A stretch of DNA of 64,000 nucleotides from REEB506 sp040381035 (GCA_040381035.1 JBEIHY010000004.1:1-64000), one strand, 5' to 3'. Counted from the first letter of the stretch, positions 34,328 through 43,683 are shown. Notes: generated by a model not told the origin, from the sequence alone. Numbers and translations: made by a program.

Positions 34328-35686
34328 TCAAGCTGCGGCGCTGTTGGGTGGCGGCGGCACGGCCACGCCGGAATCGGAATACGCCTTGAGCTTGTTGCGC
34401 AAAGTGCGAATGGAAATGCCCAGGATCACGGCCGCATGCGTGCGGTTGCCCAGACAATGCGTCAAGGTATCGAGGATCAAATCCTGCTCGACATCGGCAA
34501 CGGTGCGGCCAACGAGATTGCGCGTTGCCGACTCGGCGGCGTCGGCGGCGCGCTCGGCGGCGCTGTCGCGGCGCACATCGAGCATTTGGCCCTCCGGAGT
34601 GCGGATGGCGTCCGGGCCGATCTCTTCGCCGGCGCTGAGCAGAACCGCGCGGTGCATCGCGTTTTCGAGATCACGGACATTGCCGCGCCAAGGCAGTTCG
34701 CAAATGCGCTGCATAGCGGCGTCCCCGAGCACGCGCCGATCAATGCCATTGGCGGCGGCGTATTTCGCCACGAAATGTCGGGCGAGGGCAGGGATGTCGC
34801 TTGGCCGCTCGCGCAATGCCGGGATGCGCAGATTGACGACGTTCAGGCGATAAAGAAGGTCTTGGCGAAACTCCCCGTCGCGGACGGCGGCGGCCAGGTC
34901 GCGGTTGGACGTGGCAAGGATGCGGATATCGACCGCAACAGGCTTTGCCCCGCCGACGCGGTCAATCACTCGCTCTTGCAATGCGCGCAGCAGCTTTGCC
35001 TGCAGGCGCAATTCCATTTCGCTGATTTCATCGAGGAGCAATGTGCCGCCGCTGGCTTCTTCGAACTTGCCGATCCGTCGGGCCAAGGCGCCGGTGAACG
35101 CACCCTTTTCATGGCCAAACAATTCCGATTCCAGAAGGTTTTCCGGAATTGCCGCACAGTTCACCGCGATAAAAGGCGCATTGGCGCGGCGCGATTTGCG
35201 GTGAACATAACGGGCCAGAACTTCCTTGCCGACGCCGCTTTCGCCGGTGATGAGGATGGAGGCGTCTGAGCCTGCCACTTGATCAGCCAATCGCACCACG
35301 TCTTGCATGCGCGGATCGGCGGCAATCATCGGGCGATCGTCGGCTGAGACGGCGGCCAGTACGGCGGCGATGATTTCAGCGTCTGGCGGCAGCGTGATGT
35401 ATTCGCGCGCCCCGGCGCGAATGGCGCGGGCGGCGAGCGCCGGATCGCTGCCAATGCCGCAACCGACAATCGGGGTGGCAATGCGTTCGCGCTCCAGATC
35501 AGCCACCAGGCTGGCAATATCGAGGCGCACATCGACGAACAAAACGTCTGCGCCTCTGCCGCTGCGCAGGCTGGCGAGCGCCTGGTCAGGCTGTTCGACA
35601 TGAGCGACCTTGGCGCCGCGGTCGAGGGCGATCTTCATCGCTCCGGCAATGTGCCCGTCGAGCGGGCCGACAATCAGAATTCGCAT
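34328..35686 (-). CDS. flbD: Sigma-54-dependent flagellar activator FlbD
   Basis: 452 residues. An atypical N-terminal receiver (1-115; keeps FVDVRLD but lacks the usual C-terminal Lys), AAA domain with Walker A GESGVGKE, the GAFTGA loop that contacts sigma-54, and GTLLLDEISEM, then a Fis-type helix-turn-helix (LGISIRTLRNKLKAY near the end). In Caulobacter FlbD activates late (hook, flagellin) sigma-54 promoters and represses fliF, working with FliX. Its place as the last regulator in the fliF operon matches Caulobacter exactly. Candidate binding palindromes are listed separately. Confidence 0.93.
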   Translation of the reverse strand: MRILIVGPLDGHIAGAMKIALDRGAKVAHVEQPDQALASLRSGRGADVLFVDVRLDIASLVADLERERIATPIVGCGIGSDPALAARAIRAGAREYITLPPDAEIIAAVLAAVSADDRPMIAADPRMQDVVRLADQVAGSDASILITGESGVGKEVLARYVHRKSRRANAPFIAVNCAAIPENLLESELFGHEKGAFTGALARRIGKFEEASGGTLLLDEISEMELRLQAKLLRALQERVIDRVGGAKPVAVDIRILATSNRDLAAAVRDGEFRQDLLYRLNVVNLRIPALRERPSDIPALARHFVAKYAAANGIDRRVLGDAAMQRICELPWRGNVRDLENAMHRAVLLSAGEEIGPDAIRTPEGQMLDVRRDSAAERAADAAESATRNLVGRTVADVEQDLILDTLTHCLGNRTHAAVILGISIRTLRNKLKAYSDSGVAVPPPPNSAAA

Positions 35687-35703
35687 ATCGATCCTCCCGC
35701 GGA

Positions 35704-36045
35704 TTAGGCGCCGGTTTCGCCGTCTTTGATGATTTCCGTCATGGTGACGCCGAGCCGATCATCGACCAGAACGACCTCGCCCCGCGCGACGAGGCGATCA
35801 TTGACATAGATGTCGATCGCCTCGCCGACCTTGCGGTCCAGTTCGATTACCGAGCCGCGATTGAGGCGCAACAGGGTTGCGACATCGAGACTGGCGCGGC
35901 CAAGAACGGCCTGAATATTGACCGGCACATCAAAGACCGGGGCCAGATCGGCCGAAGATTTTTGTCTGTCATCGTCAAGGCCCGGCGCTGTGGCGATGTC
36001 GGACAGCTCCGGCAAGTTGAGATGCGCGTCGAGTTCATTGGCCAT
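35704..36045 (-). CDS. fliN: Flagellar motor switch protein FliN
   Basis: 113 residues from ATG 36045. A variable N-terminus, then the SpoA/FliN domain (about 40-110) with VPVNIQAVLGRASLDVATLL, LNRGSVIELDRKVGEAIDIY and VARGEVVLVDDRLGVTMTEI. FliN forms the base of the C-ring and binds FliH at export. The open frame begins 22 codons earlier, but that extension would run into fliH and lacks conservation. It overlaps fliH by 11 bp. Confidence 0.93.
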   Translation of the reverse strand: MANELDAHLNLPELSDIATAPGLDDDRQKSSADLAPVFDVPVNIQAVLGRASLDVATLLRLNRGSVIELDRKVGEAIDIYVNDRLVARGEVVLVDDRLGVTMTEIIKDGETGA

Positions 36046-36670
36046 GGTCGGCGCTCCGTTCCGCATCCGGCAAATCAAAGGCAGTAGCGATGGCCGTTTC
36101 GATCGCCGCATCGAGGGCGGCGATGTCCCAAGTCATGGCGCCGTCGCCCCACTCAATCGCAATGTCGCCGCCGGCGCGTTGCGGTTGCTCGCGTACGACC
36201 AAAAGACCATAGAAGCCGGCTTGCGTGGCCGCACGGTCGAGCAGGGGCTTCAGGGAATTGGCCATGCCAGGCGCGACGCCAATCGTCACGCGCGGGGCAT
36301 CAACGATGGCTTCGAGCGTGTCGGTGGCGATCGCCAAAAGTCGATCCGCGGCAAAGCGATCAATCGCTGCGCCCGCCAGGCGCCGGCCAATCTGCAGCGC
36401 CAGTTGTGCACTGCGCTGGCGATGAGCAATCTCCTGCGCTGCAAGCAGTTCGTTGATCCGGGTCATGTCTGTGGCGATGCGCGTCATCGCCGCGCTGAGG
36501 CGATGTTCGGCGTCCGCGGCCGCCGCCGCGCGACCTTGAGCAAAAGCATCCTGGCGAATTTTCTCGATGTCGCCAGCGCTGAGCTTGTGGTCGCGCTCGG
36601 CGCTTTGCGCCAGGATTTCGCCGGTCGGCGAGAAGACGGTGTCAAAGGCGTAACGGCGGGCAGTGGTCAT
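36035..36670 (-). CDS. fliH: Flagellar assembly protein FliH (FlbE in Caulobacter)
   Basis: 211 residues. An N-terminal helical Ala/Glu-rich stretch and a C-terminal FliH-like domain with VTIGVAPGMANSLKPLL and GDIAIEWGDGAMTWDIAALD. FliH binds the ATPase FliI and brings it to the export gate through FliN and FlhA. Sequence conservation is weak; the call rests on position between fliG and fliN, as in Caulobacter where the gene is called flbE. It starts 7 bp after the fliG stop. Confidence 0.82.
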   Translation of the reverse strand: MTTARRYAFDTVFSPTGEILAQSAERDHKLSAGDIEKIRQDAFAQGRAAAAADAEHRLSAAMTRIATDMTRINELLAAQEIAHRQRSAQLALQIGRRLAGAAIDRFAADRLLAIATDTLEAIVDAPRVTIGVAPGMANSLKPLLDRAATQAGFYGLLVVREQPQRAGGDIAIEWGDGAMTWDIAALDAAIETAIATAFDLPDAERSADHGQ

Positions 36671-36677
36671 CGGCGTC

Positions 36678-37712
36678 TCAATAGATCAGTTCGTCTTCGG
36701 CATTGCTGGCCGCCAGCATAATCTCGCCGCGCTCTGCGAGCTCCTTGGCGATCACAACCATTTTGCTTTGTGCGGCGTCGACGTCTTTCAGACGCACCGG
36801 ACCCATATTGTTCATGTCCTCCTTAAGCAATTTGGCAGCGCGTTCTGACATGCTGGAAATGAACATGGAGCGCAGTTCGTCGGCTGCGCCCTTGAGCGCG
36901 AGCGTGAGGGTTTCTTTGTCAACCGCGCGCAACAATGTCTGCACACCGCCCGAATCGAGCTTCTTCAAGTCGTCGAAAACAAACATCAGCTCGCGGATGC
37001 GATCCGCGCTTTCCTTGCTGCGCTCTTCAAGAACGCCAAAGAATCGCGACTCGGTCTGGCGGTCAAAGCTGTTGAAGATTTCAGCCATGAATTCGTGGCT
37101 GTCGCGCTTGGATGTGCGCGCCAGATTGGACATGAACTCGTTGCGAAGCGTCTGTTCGATCTTGTCGAGGATGTCGCGCTGAACCGGCTCCATGCGCAAC
37201 ATGCGGGTGATGCATTCCACTGCAAAATCGTCGGGCAATTCTTTCAGAACCCGTGCGGCGTGCTCGGGCTTGAGGCGCGACATGACCACCGCAACGGTCT
37301 GGGGATATTCGTTCTTCAAATAGTTCGCCAACACCACTTCGCTGACATTGTGCAGCTTGTCCCACATCGTGCGGCCCGCAGGGCCGCGGATTTCTTCCAT
37401 TAGCTGCTCAACCTTGTTGGGCGGCAGGAAATTGCTCAGCAGGCGGGCGGTAGCGTCATAGCTGCCGATCAGCGCGCCGGAGCCGGACATTTTCTTGACG
37501 AAGTCGATGATCACCTCTTCGACAACGCTGGCATGCACAACGCCGAGATTGGACATCGCATGCGAGATGTCCTTGATCTCCTCTTCGTCCAGAAGGCTCA
37601 GCAGCTTTTCAGCGCTGTCGCCCAAGGCCAGCATCATGACGGCCGCACGCTCTGGGCCCTGCAGCTTGTCGATATGGTCAATCGGACCGCGGGTGGGATC
37701 GAGCGCCGACAT
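36678..37712 (-). CDS. fliG: Flagellar motor switch protein FliG
   Basis: 344 residues, normal length. N-terminal domain binding FliF (1-100), middle armadillo-like domain with NEYPQTVAVVMSRLKPEHAA, and a C-terminal charged domain (about 240-340; FDDLKKLDSGGVQTLLRAVD) that contacts the stator. FliG is the torque-generating ring of the C-ring. The start lies 4 bp after the fliF stop on the minus strand. Confidence 0.97.
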   Translation of the reverse strand: MSALDPTRGPIDHIDKLQGPERAAVMMLALGDSAEKLLSLLDEEEIKDISHAMSNLGVVHASVVEEVIIDFVKKMSGSGALIGSYDATARLLSNFLPPNKVEQLMEEIRGPAGRTMWDKLHNVSEVVLANYLKNEYPQTVAVVMSRLKPEHAARVLKELPDDFAVECITRMLRMEPVQRDILDKIEQTLRNEFMSNLARTSKRDSHEFMAEIFNSFDRQTESRFFGVLEERSKESADRIRELMFVFDDLKKLDSGGVQTLLRAVDKETLTLALKGAADELRSMFISSMSERAAKLLKEDMNNMGPVRLKDVDAAQSKMVVIAKELAERGEIMLAASNAEDELIY

Positions 37713-37716
37713 CGGA

Positions 37717-39354
37717 TTAGGCCGCGTTGCTCAGATAGCCGCGCAAGATGGCGACGGACTCCTCTGGGTGTTGTTCGATGATTTCTTGGACCTGTTTCAA
37801 AGACGAATCGCGAATATCGCCCCTGATTCGGGCCAACTCGGCATTGGCGCGCATGTCTTCGCCGGCGCGCTGGATCTGTTCGCTCGAAGCGGCGAGGGCG
37901 GCGGCGCCCGCGGCGCCGCCAGGGCCCGCCAGAGCCGCGCCGGGGCCGCTGCCAGCGACGCTGGCGCCCGCCGGCTTCAGGATGCCGGAGACCATTGGGC
38001 GCAGCACGAACAACACGAGCGCCAACACCGCCACCAAGGCGGCGAGGATTTCCACGCCGCGCATGATATCGGACTGCTGGAAATCCAGAGGCCCGGGCTT
38101 TTTGGCTTCCGTGCCGGCCAGCGCAGATTTCGCGAATTGCACATTCACGACCTCGACCTTGTCGCCGCGCTGCTCATCAAAGCCCATGGCGGACTTGACG
38201 AGTGCGGTGATGCGCTCCATTTCGGCTGCTTCGCGGGGCGTCCACTGCGCAGGCTGGCCGTCAGCGGCAGGGGCCATTTTGCCATCAACGGCCACCGCAA
38301 CCGAGAGCTTCTTGACGCGTCCGCCCTCGATCACTTCGGTGCGCGTGGTGCGCGAGATTTCATAATTGATGGTTTCTTCCGTCCGGTTGCTGGCGTCGCC
38401 GCCGCCGCCGCCGCCGTTTGCGCCGCCGCCGTCGGGGACGTTGCGGCCGGCAGTGGTTGAGCCGCCATCGCGGGAATTGGCGTTGGCGGATTCTTCGCTG
38501 GTCTGGGTGGAGCGCGCGACGCGGCTTTCCGGATCGAATGTTTCGGAATTCTGAGTGATTCGGTTGAAGTCCATGTCGGCGTTGACCTGAACGCGCACTG
38601 CGCCGGGGCCAACAACGCTTTCGACAATGTCTTGCACCGTTTTTCGCATGCGCTCTTCGACCGACCGCTGGCGATCTTCAGCGCCTTGCATGTCGGCGAC
38701 GGCGCCGTCTTCTTCGGCGGCGGCGAGCAACTGGCCGGTTTCGTCGAGGATTGTCACCCGTTGCGGGCTCATGTCGGGCGTTGCGCCGGCAACCAGGTTG
38801 CGCACCGCGCGCACCTGCGCGGCGCTGAGTTCGCCGCGGACCTTTAGAACAATCGAGGCGGAAGGCTTTTGGCGGTCGCGCTCGAACAATTGTCGTTCCG
38901 GCAGCACCAGGTGAACGCGGGCGCTCTCGACATTGTCGATCGAAGTGATGGTGCGCGCCAACTCGCCTTCCAGCGCACGCAAGCGATTGATGTTTTGTTG
39001 AAACTGCGTTGCGCCAAGGGCGTCTTGGCGATCGAAGATTTCATAGCCGACAGAGCCGCGCGCGGGCAGGCCTTCCGCCGACAGCATCATGCGCGCTTCC
39101 AGCACTTTCGAGCGCGGCACATAAACGGCCGTACCGTCCGGCGAAAGCTTGAACTCGATCTTGGATTGCTCCAGGCGGTTGGTGATCTCACCGGCTTCGT
39201 CAATGCCAATATTGGAGAACAGCAGGGCTTTCTCTTCTTGACCCATGCGCAGGGTCAGCGCCGCCAGCGCGGCCAGTGAGATCGCCGCGATAACAATCAT
39301 CGCGATGATCCGGGTTGAGCCGGCCTTTTGGATCCATTGCGACACGGCGTTCAC
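37717..39354 (-). CDS. fliF: Flagellar M-ring protein FliF
   Basis: 545 residues. Two membrane helices (about 14-34 and 440-460) bracket a large periplasmic domain with SREEV-like ring motifs (KVLEARMMLSAEGLPARGSVGYEIFD, split; RVHLVLPERQLFERDRQKPSASIVLK, split), and the C-terminal cytosolic tail ends in the FliG-binding PEESVAILRGYL. FliF forms the MS-ring, the first flagellar structure. The start is GTG 39354. The upstream DNA carries two FlbD-like palindromes and one CtrA-like box, expected for a CtrA-activated, FlbD-repressed fliF promoter. Confidence 0.96.
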   Translation of the reverse strand: MNAVSQWIQKAGSTRIIAMIVIAAISLAALAALTLRMGQEEKALLFSNIGIDEAGEITNRLEQSKIEFKLSPDGTAVYVPRSKVLEARMMLSAEGLPARGSVGYEIFDRQDALGATQFQQNINRLRALEGELARTITSIDNVESARVHLVLPERQLFERDRQKPSASIVLKVRGELSAAQVRAVRNLVAGATPDMSPQRVTILDETGQLLAAAEEDGAVADMQGAEDRQRSVEERMRKTVQDIVESVVGPGAVRVQVNADMDFNRITQNSETFDPESRVARSTQTSEESANANSRDGGSTTAGRNVPDGGGANGGGGGGDASNRTEETINYEISRTTRTEVIEGGRVKKLSVAVAVDGKMAPAADGQPAQWTPREAAEMERITALVKSAMGFDEQRGDKVEVVNVQFAKSALAGTEAKKPGPLDFQQSDIMRGVEILAALVAVLALVLFVLRPMVSGILKPAGASVAGSGPGAALAGPGGAAGAAALAASSEQIQRAGEDMRANAELARIRGDIRDSSLKQVQEIIEQHPEESVAILRGYLSNAA

Positions 39355-39405
39355 AGCACATTAACCTTCGCGGCGCGGGCGCCGCCAAACGCGACGACGC
39401 AACCG

Positions 39406-39424
39406 CCCGGCAGGTTTTGCCGGG
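39406..39424. promoter_or_regulatory. FlbD-like palindrome 1, before fliF
   Basis: CCCGGCA-GGTTT-TGCCGGG: 7-bp perfect arms, 52 bp upstream of the fliF start. The same core (CGGCAR-N3-YTGCCG) is seen at 39453, 43781 and 43950. In Caulobacter FlbD represses fliF by binding an ftr site at its promoter; this palindrome is a natural candidate, but the binding protein is inferred. Confidence 0.55.
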
Positions 39425-39431
39425 TGCGCTA

Positions 39432-39446
39432 TGAAAGAGGGGTTAA
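39432..39446 (-). promoter_or_regulatory. Candidate CtrA box in the fliF promoter
   Basis: On the minus strand TTAA-CCCCTCT-TTCA matches the CtrA consensus TTAA-N7-TTAA at 7 of 8 bases with correct spacing. It lies about 78-92 bp upstream of the fliF start, between the two FlbD-like palindromes. CtrA activation of fliF is known from Caulobacter; use of this site is inference. Confidence 0.45.
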
Positions 39447-39452
39447 AGCGCG

Positions 39453-39467
39453 CGGCAATTTTTGCCG
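39453..39467. promoter_or_regulatory. FlbD-like palindrome 2, before fliF
   Basis: CGGCAA-TTT-TTGCCG: perfect 6-bp arms with a 3-base spacer, 99 bp upstream of fliF, 29 bp from palindrome 1. Two sites bracketing a candidate CtrA box would let FlbD block early transcription. The region up to sciP (39468-39525) is GC-rich and otherwise featureless. Confidence 0.5.
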
Positions 39468-39525
39468 TGTGCGCAAAACCGCAGGAGCGCGGAGCGGGGA
39501 GCGCGCTGCGCGCCCCCCGCGCCGA

Positions 39526-39807
39526 TCACATGTCGGCGCCGCGATAGTGCTGAATGCGTGTGGTGCGCAGGCCGGGAAGGCCGTGGCGTTCGATGGCGGC
39601 GCGCCAGGCATCGAACTCTTCGGTTGAGAGGTTATACCGGCGGCACGCATCCTCTATGGTGAGCAGCCCGCCGCGGACAGCGGCGACCACTTCCGCCTTG
39701 CGGCGGATCACCCAGCGGGTGGTGTTCGGCGGTGGCAAATCATCGAGGGTAAGCGGGTTTCCGTCCGGACCCATAACCACCCCTTCGAGGCGACGTTGCT
39801 TCTGCAT
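39526..39807 (-). CDS. sciP: CtrA inhibitory protein SciP (DUF1153)
   Basis: 93 residues. One DUF1153 domain with a Trp-rich helix-turn-helix: LPPPNTTRWVIRRKAEVVAA and ITIEDACRRYNLSTEEFDAW-like sequence (here LLTIEDACRRYNLSTEEF). SciP in Caulobacter accumulates after CtrA and blocks CtrA-activated promoters without blocking its repression. AAGGAG precedes the ATG. It sits between flgE and fliF, as in Caulobacter. The 156-bp region upstream (39808-39963) has AT-rich stretches but no box I can assign with confidence. Confidence 0.93.
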   Translation of the reverse strand: MQKQRRLEGVVMGPDGNPLTLDDLPPPNTTRWVIRRKAEVVAAVRGGLLTIEDACRRYNLSTEEFDAWRAAIERHGLPGLRTTRIQHYRGADM

Positions 39808-39963
39808 GGCGCCTGATCTCCTTGGTCAGTACGCATGTTGTACACAAAGCCTCCTAAGAAATTGCCCACATCGAAACATTAATATTGCGTTGCAAAGTGT
39901 TCGAAAATGACACGCGTCGCTTTCGAAAAAATTCAGCGGCGCGCATCAGCGAGCGCGCTCTCC

Positions 39964-41289
39964 CTAACGCTTGATGCGGATCAGCTCTTCAAGCATTTCG
40001 TCGGCCGTGGTGATGACGCGTGAGGACGCGGAGTAGGCCCGTTGTGTGATGATCATGCTGGTAAACTCGGTGCCGAGGTCGACATTGGACGCTTCCAATG
40101 CGTTCGATTGAATAGTGCCGGCGCCGCTGGTGCCGGCGGCATTGATCGTGACCAAACCGCTTTCGATCGTCTGGCTAAAGGCCCCGCCGCGGGCAACCTG
40201 CAAGCCGTTCGGATTAAAGAAGGTGGCGATCGGAATGACATAAAGGTCGTCAATGCGGCCGTTGCTGAACTGGGCGCTCAAAACGCCTTCGCGGCTGATA
40301 TTGATGCCGATGAGATCGCCGGGCGGCGAGCCGTCGGTGGTCGCTGAGTTTAAGCCCGAAGCGACCGCATACTGGGTGATGGCGCTGGTCAGGTCGAAGG
40401 TGACGGTTTGGTCGGCTGCGCCTGTGCCCCGGGTAACCGGATCGGGTGGGGCGATATCGGTCCAGTTGATCGTCACATTCGTGATTGGGGTGAATCCCGG
40501 ATCGGCGATCGGTCTGCCGTCGGGGCCAAAGCGCACATAGCCGTTGGCGACACTGGTGCGCGCGCCGGTCGTGGGGTCGGTCTGGTAAATCTCGAGAGCC
40601 CAGCGATTGAGCGGCGTTGAGGTTTTCAGGAACGCCATATTGAACGTGCGAACGGCGCCGAGGCTGTCATAGATTTCGACCGCGCGCTCCAAATGCGGCG
40701 GTTGCACCTGATTGGTCAGATCGCCCGGCGCATAGGCGGCAACGGCGTTTGTGCGCGCGTCCAGATTGGCGCTGACGGTCACTTTCGTTGTCGGCGTTGC
40801 GGTGGAGCCGACATTGGAAAGATCAATTGGTTCAAGCGCCGCCAAGGTCGCGGGCGCGATCGAGCTGCCGCTCGAGGGATCGAGCGGTGAGCCGAGCAGG
40901 AACAATCCTTGCGCATTGACCATGCGCCCATCCTTGTTGAGCGAGAAAGAGCCGCTGCGCGTGTACAATCCGCCGCCGACGCCGGTTGTGTTTTTCGGGT
41001 CTTCGGTCACGATAAAGAAGCCGCCGCCCGCGATACCGAGATCGGAGGCCGAGCGGGTCTTTTCCAACGAGCCTTGCAGGTCAATCATGCGGCGCGTCTC
41101 AATGGTGACGCCGCCGGCATTGTAGCCGCCGGTAATGCCTTGGCTGTTGACGATCGCGGCGAAATCCGATTCGCCCCGCTTGTAGGCCGTGGTGTTGACG
41201 TTGGCGATGTTGTCGGAGAGCACCGCCATTGCAGCGGAGTTTGCGTTAAGGCCTGATACGCCGGCGCGCATGGCAGTGTAAAGGCTCAT
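39964..41289 (-). CDS. flgE: Flagellar hook protein FlgE
   Basis: 441 residues from ATG 41289. Rod/hook N-terminus MSLYTAMRAGVSGLNANS with SDNIANVNTTAYKRGESDF, hook variable domains in the middle, and the C-terminal signature LEASNVDLGTEFTSMIITQR-AYSASSRVITTADEML (split). FlgE polymerises into the hook. The reading frame extends 29 codons upstream, but these lack the conserved N-terminus. It follows flgD by 58 bp in the fliK-flgD-flgE run and is the last gene before sciP. Confidence 0.96.
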   Translation of the reverse strand: MSLYTAMRAGVSGLNANSAAMAVLSDNIANVNTTAYKRGESDFAAIVNSQGITGGYNAGGVTIETRRMIDLQGSLEKTRSASDLGIAGGGFFIVTEDPKNTTGVGGGLYTRSGSFSLNKDGRMVNAQGLFLLGSPLDPSSGSSIAPATLAALEPIDLSNVGSTATPTTKVTVSANLDARTNAVAAYAPGDLTNQVQPPHLERAVEIYDSLGAVRTFNMAFLKTSTPLNRWALEIYQTDPTTGARTSVANGYVRFGPDGRPIADPGFTPITNVTINWTDIAPPDPVTRGTGAADQTVTFDLTSAITQYAVASGLNSATTDGSPPGDLIGINISREGVLSAQFSNGRIDDLYVIPIATFFNPNGLQVARGGAFSQTIESGLVTINAAGTSGAGTIQSNALEASNVDLGTEFTSMIITQRAYSASSRVITTADEMLEELIRIKR

Positions 41290-41347
41290 AGGTCTTCTGG
41301 CTCCCCGGTGTTTCTTCAGTGTCTTCTTGATCGTCGTTTGGGTTGGG

Positions 41348-41998
41348 CTATTCGAGCACGCGCAGAATGTCGCCAAAGCTGCGCTGGCCGCTATTTGTCA
41401 TGAAGGTTGGTTCTCCGGCTGTGATGTCGACGCCGGTGATGCGTTCGCGCACACTGATGGCGGCGGTGATATTCTTGCCGCTCGCGTCGAGCGCTTCGAC
41501 TTTCAGGCGGTAATTGCCGGGTGGGCGCGGTTGGCCATTCAGATCGCGGCCGTCCCAGGTAAATGCCTGCTTGCCGGTTTGGCCAACTTGCTGGGCTTCA
41601 AACACGGTGCGCCCGACGCCGTCGACGACGCTGAGATTCACCCGCGCTGCAAACTGCGGCAGCTCATAGTTCCATCGCGCGCCTGCGTCGGTCAGCGGCG
41701 TCACGGCGCCCTTCACTTGGGCGGTGCGCCCGATATAGCCAATCGCGGCGCCGGTCGCTGCCGCGTTCTGACTGGTAAGCAATTGCTTCATTTGCTGATT
41801 GGTTTCGATCTGTTGCTCGACTTGGCTGAATTGCACCAGCTGGTCGGTGAACTTGCTTGAATCGACCGGATCAAGCGGATCCTGGTTCTGCAGCTGCGCC
41901 GTCAGAAGCGTCAGGAAGGTGTCGAAATTCTGGGCCAGGCTGGCGCGGCTGGTTTGTTGGTTCGTTTGCGGTGTGGCGGCGGAAATCGCGTTGGTCAT
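41348..41998 (-). CDS. flgD: Flagellar hook capping protein FlgD
   Basis: 216 residues from ATG 41998. The conserved N-terminal motif is FDTFLTLLTAQLQNQDPLDP (about 27-46), followed by QFSQVEQQIETNQQM; the C-terminal half (about 95-200) is the FlgD Tudor-like and Ig-like cap with FTWDGRDLNGQPRPPGNYRL. FlgD caps the growing hook and guides FlgE assembly. It lies between fliK and flgE, as in many flagellar clusters. Confidence 0.95.
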   Translation of the reverse strand: MTNAISAATPQTNQQTSRASLAQNFDTFLTLLTAQLQNQDPLDPVDSSKFTDQLVQFSQVEQQIETNQQMKQLLTSQNAAATGAAIGYIGRTAQVKGAVTPLTDAGARWNYELPQFAARVNLSVVDGVGRTVFEAQQVGQTGKQAFTWDGRDLNGQPRPPGNYRLKVEALDASGKNITAAISVRERITGVDITAGEPTFMTNSGQRSFGDILRVLE

Positions 41999-42008
41999 TG
42001 TTTTTCCT

Positions 42009-43616
42009 CTACGCCCACAGATCAAGGCCGGCGCCGGCCCAGCGTGAAATCATTAAGGGTTTTGCGCCGATCGGCATGTCTTCAGCTTCCGCCGTGCGAC
42101 TGACCGCCTGGCGATAGCTTGAGCGCGCTGAAGCGTCGCGGCCGCCGGTGAAATCCTGCTGGCCAGGATCGTTCAATGAAAAGCTCAAACCGCCTTCAGC
42201 GAGTTCGAGGCCAGCGTCGGCAAGCGCGCGCTCGAGATCCTTTGAGGCGCGCGACAATTCCGCCAATGTCACGGCACTGTCGGCGCTGATTGTGGCGTGG
42301 ACGCCGCGATCGCGCGTCATGTCGATGCGCACATCAACGCGGCCAAGTTCTGCAGGGTCCAGACGCACTTCAAAGCTGGTCTGGCCGGCGTCAAAGCGAC
42401 GCGTGATTTGCGCGGCCAGATGTGTCGCCGTGTGGCCGCGCAGTGCGGTCGGGGCAGCGTTTGCCGGCACGGCGGTTGGCGTGGCGGAAGACGTTTGCGC
42501 GCCGGCATGGCCAAGGCTGTCGGCGCCTGCGGGCAGGGATGCGGGCTCGCTCGCCACCGCTTGTATCGGCGGCGGAGCGATCTCATTGGCCGGGGCTGGC
42601 CGCATCTGGGCCGCCACCGATTGCGACTTGCCGGATGCATTCGCGGGCTTTGGGCCGTCTGTGGCTGGGTTGTTCTCGCTGGCTGATTTCGACGCTTTGC
42701 CTTTCGCATCCGAGAGCGGGGCGGTCTTGACCGGCTGGGTTTGGCTCGGCTGCGCGTTGGCTAGGGCTGCGGCGGAAACAGCGGAAGGGGGTGCAGGGGT
42801 TGCTGGCGTGTTCTGGGGCGTCTCAATGATCGCCGTAGGCTCTGCTGCTTGCGTGCCCGGCGAAGCAGCGGCAGCTTGCGCGGGATGGTTAGCGGGGCGT
42901 TGTTGCACGGGCGCTGGGACGGCAGTGCGTTGAGTGACATCTGCAGATGCAGCCTGCGTCAGCAGGTTTTGTGGCTCGCGCGCAGACGCGACCGCCGGCT
43001 GCGCCATCGGTAATGTTTCGTCCACCGGTGTGCTTGCGGCGAGCATTGCGGCATCCGCGACCGCTTGCGCAGAAGCAGTCGTGGCGGTTGTTGGCGTGGA
43101 TTCTGCTGCCGCCAGGTTGCCGGGTGTTTGCGCCGCCGCCGGCGCCACTGCCGGCGTTTGCGCCGCCGCCGGCGCTGCTGTCGGCATTTGCGCCGCGTCA
43201 GGTGCAGCAGCGATGGGCGCGATGAGATTGGGTTCAGTGAGATTTGGAGCAGTGGGCTCGCTGGCCGACCCCGCAGAAGCTGTGTTGACAGTCGTCAAGG
43301 TCAGCGCAATGCCCGCCAGGAGCGGCATCGCCTCCTTTGACGCCGTCGGCGCAGCTTGCAACACGGTGAGATCGATGTGCGGCGCCGATGGCGAACGCGC
43401 TTCTTTGTCTGCGTCGGCTTTGTTCGCGTCGTCGTGGGTTGCGTCTTCGACCGGCTCGGAGTCCAATTCCGATTGGACGGCTTTCGTTGCGCTTTCGTCG
43501 TCGATGTTGCGCGGGACAAGCGCCTCAAAACCTTGCGCTTCGGACGGCGCCGAAGCGCGTGAGGTTTGTCGCGCCGGAATGCGCGGTTCGACTGCAAAGG
43601 CGGAGGCGGCGTCCAT
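42009..43616 (-). CDS. fliK: Flagellar hook-length control protein FliK
   Basis: 535 residues. Most of the protein is Ala/Pro/Thr-rich low-complexity sequence (about 60-400), the ruler region, including imperfect PAAAQTP repeats near residue 150. The C-terminal Flg_hook domain (about 415-495) has FEVRLDPAELGRVDVRIDMT and AELSRASKDLERALADAGLE. FliK measures hook length and switches export specificity. ATG 43616 is preceded by AGGGAAGG. A sigma-54 promoter lies 53-67 bp upstream. Confidence 0.9.
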   Translation of the reverse strand: MDAASAFAVEPRIPARQTSRASAPSEAQGFEALVPRNIDDESATKAVQSELDSEPVEDATHDDANKADADKEARSPSAPHIDLTVLQAAPTASKEAMPLLAGIALTLTTVNTASAGSASEPTAPNLTEPNLIAPIAAAPDAAQMPTAAPAAAQTPAVAPAAAQTPGNLAAAESTPTTATTASAQAVADAAMLAASTPVDETLPMAQPAVASAREPQNLLTQAASADVTQRTAVPAPVQQRPANHPAQAAAASPGTQAAEPTAIIETPQNTPATPAPPSAVSAAALANAQPSQTQPVKTAPLSDAKGKASKSASENNPATDGPKPANASGKSQSVAAQMRPAPANEIAPPPIQAVASEPASLPAGADSLGHAGAQTSSATPTAVPANAAPTALRGHTATHLAAQITRRFDAGQTSFEVRLDPAELGRVDVRIDMTRDRGVHATISADSAVTLAELSRASKDLERALADAGLELAEGGLSFSLNDPGQQDFTGGRDASARSSYRQAVSRTAEAEDMPIGAKPLMISRWAGAGLDLWA

Positions 43617-43668
43617 CGTTTTCCTTCCCTGCGCAGACAGCATGGGCCAGCCGCGCCCCGCTGTCTGA

Positions 43669-43683
43669 GCAAGCCTTGGGCCA
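43669..43683 (-). promoter_or_regulatory. Sigma-54 promoter of fliK-flgD-flgE
   Basis: On the minus strand TGGC-CCAAGGC-TTGC: the -24 GG and -12 GC are exactly 10 bases apart, as needed for sigma-54. Predicted start near 43657, 41 bases before the fliK ATG. It points away from the flgK promoter. FlbD is the likely activator. Confidence 0.7.
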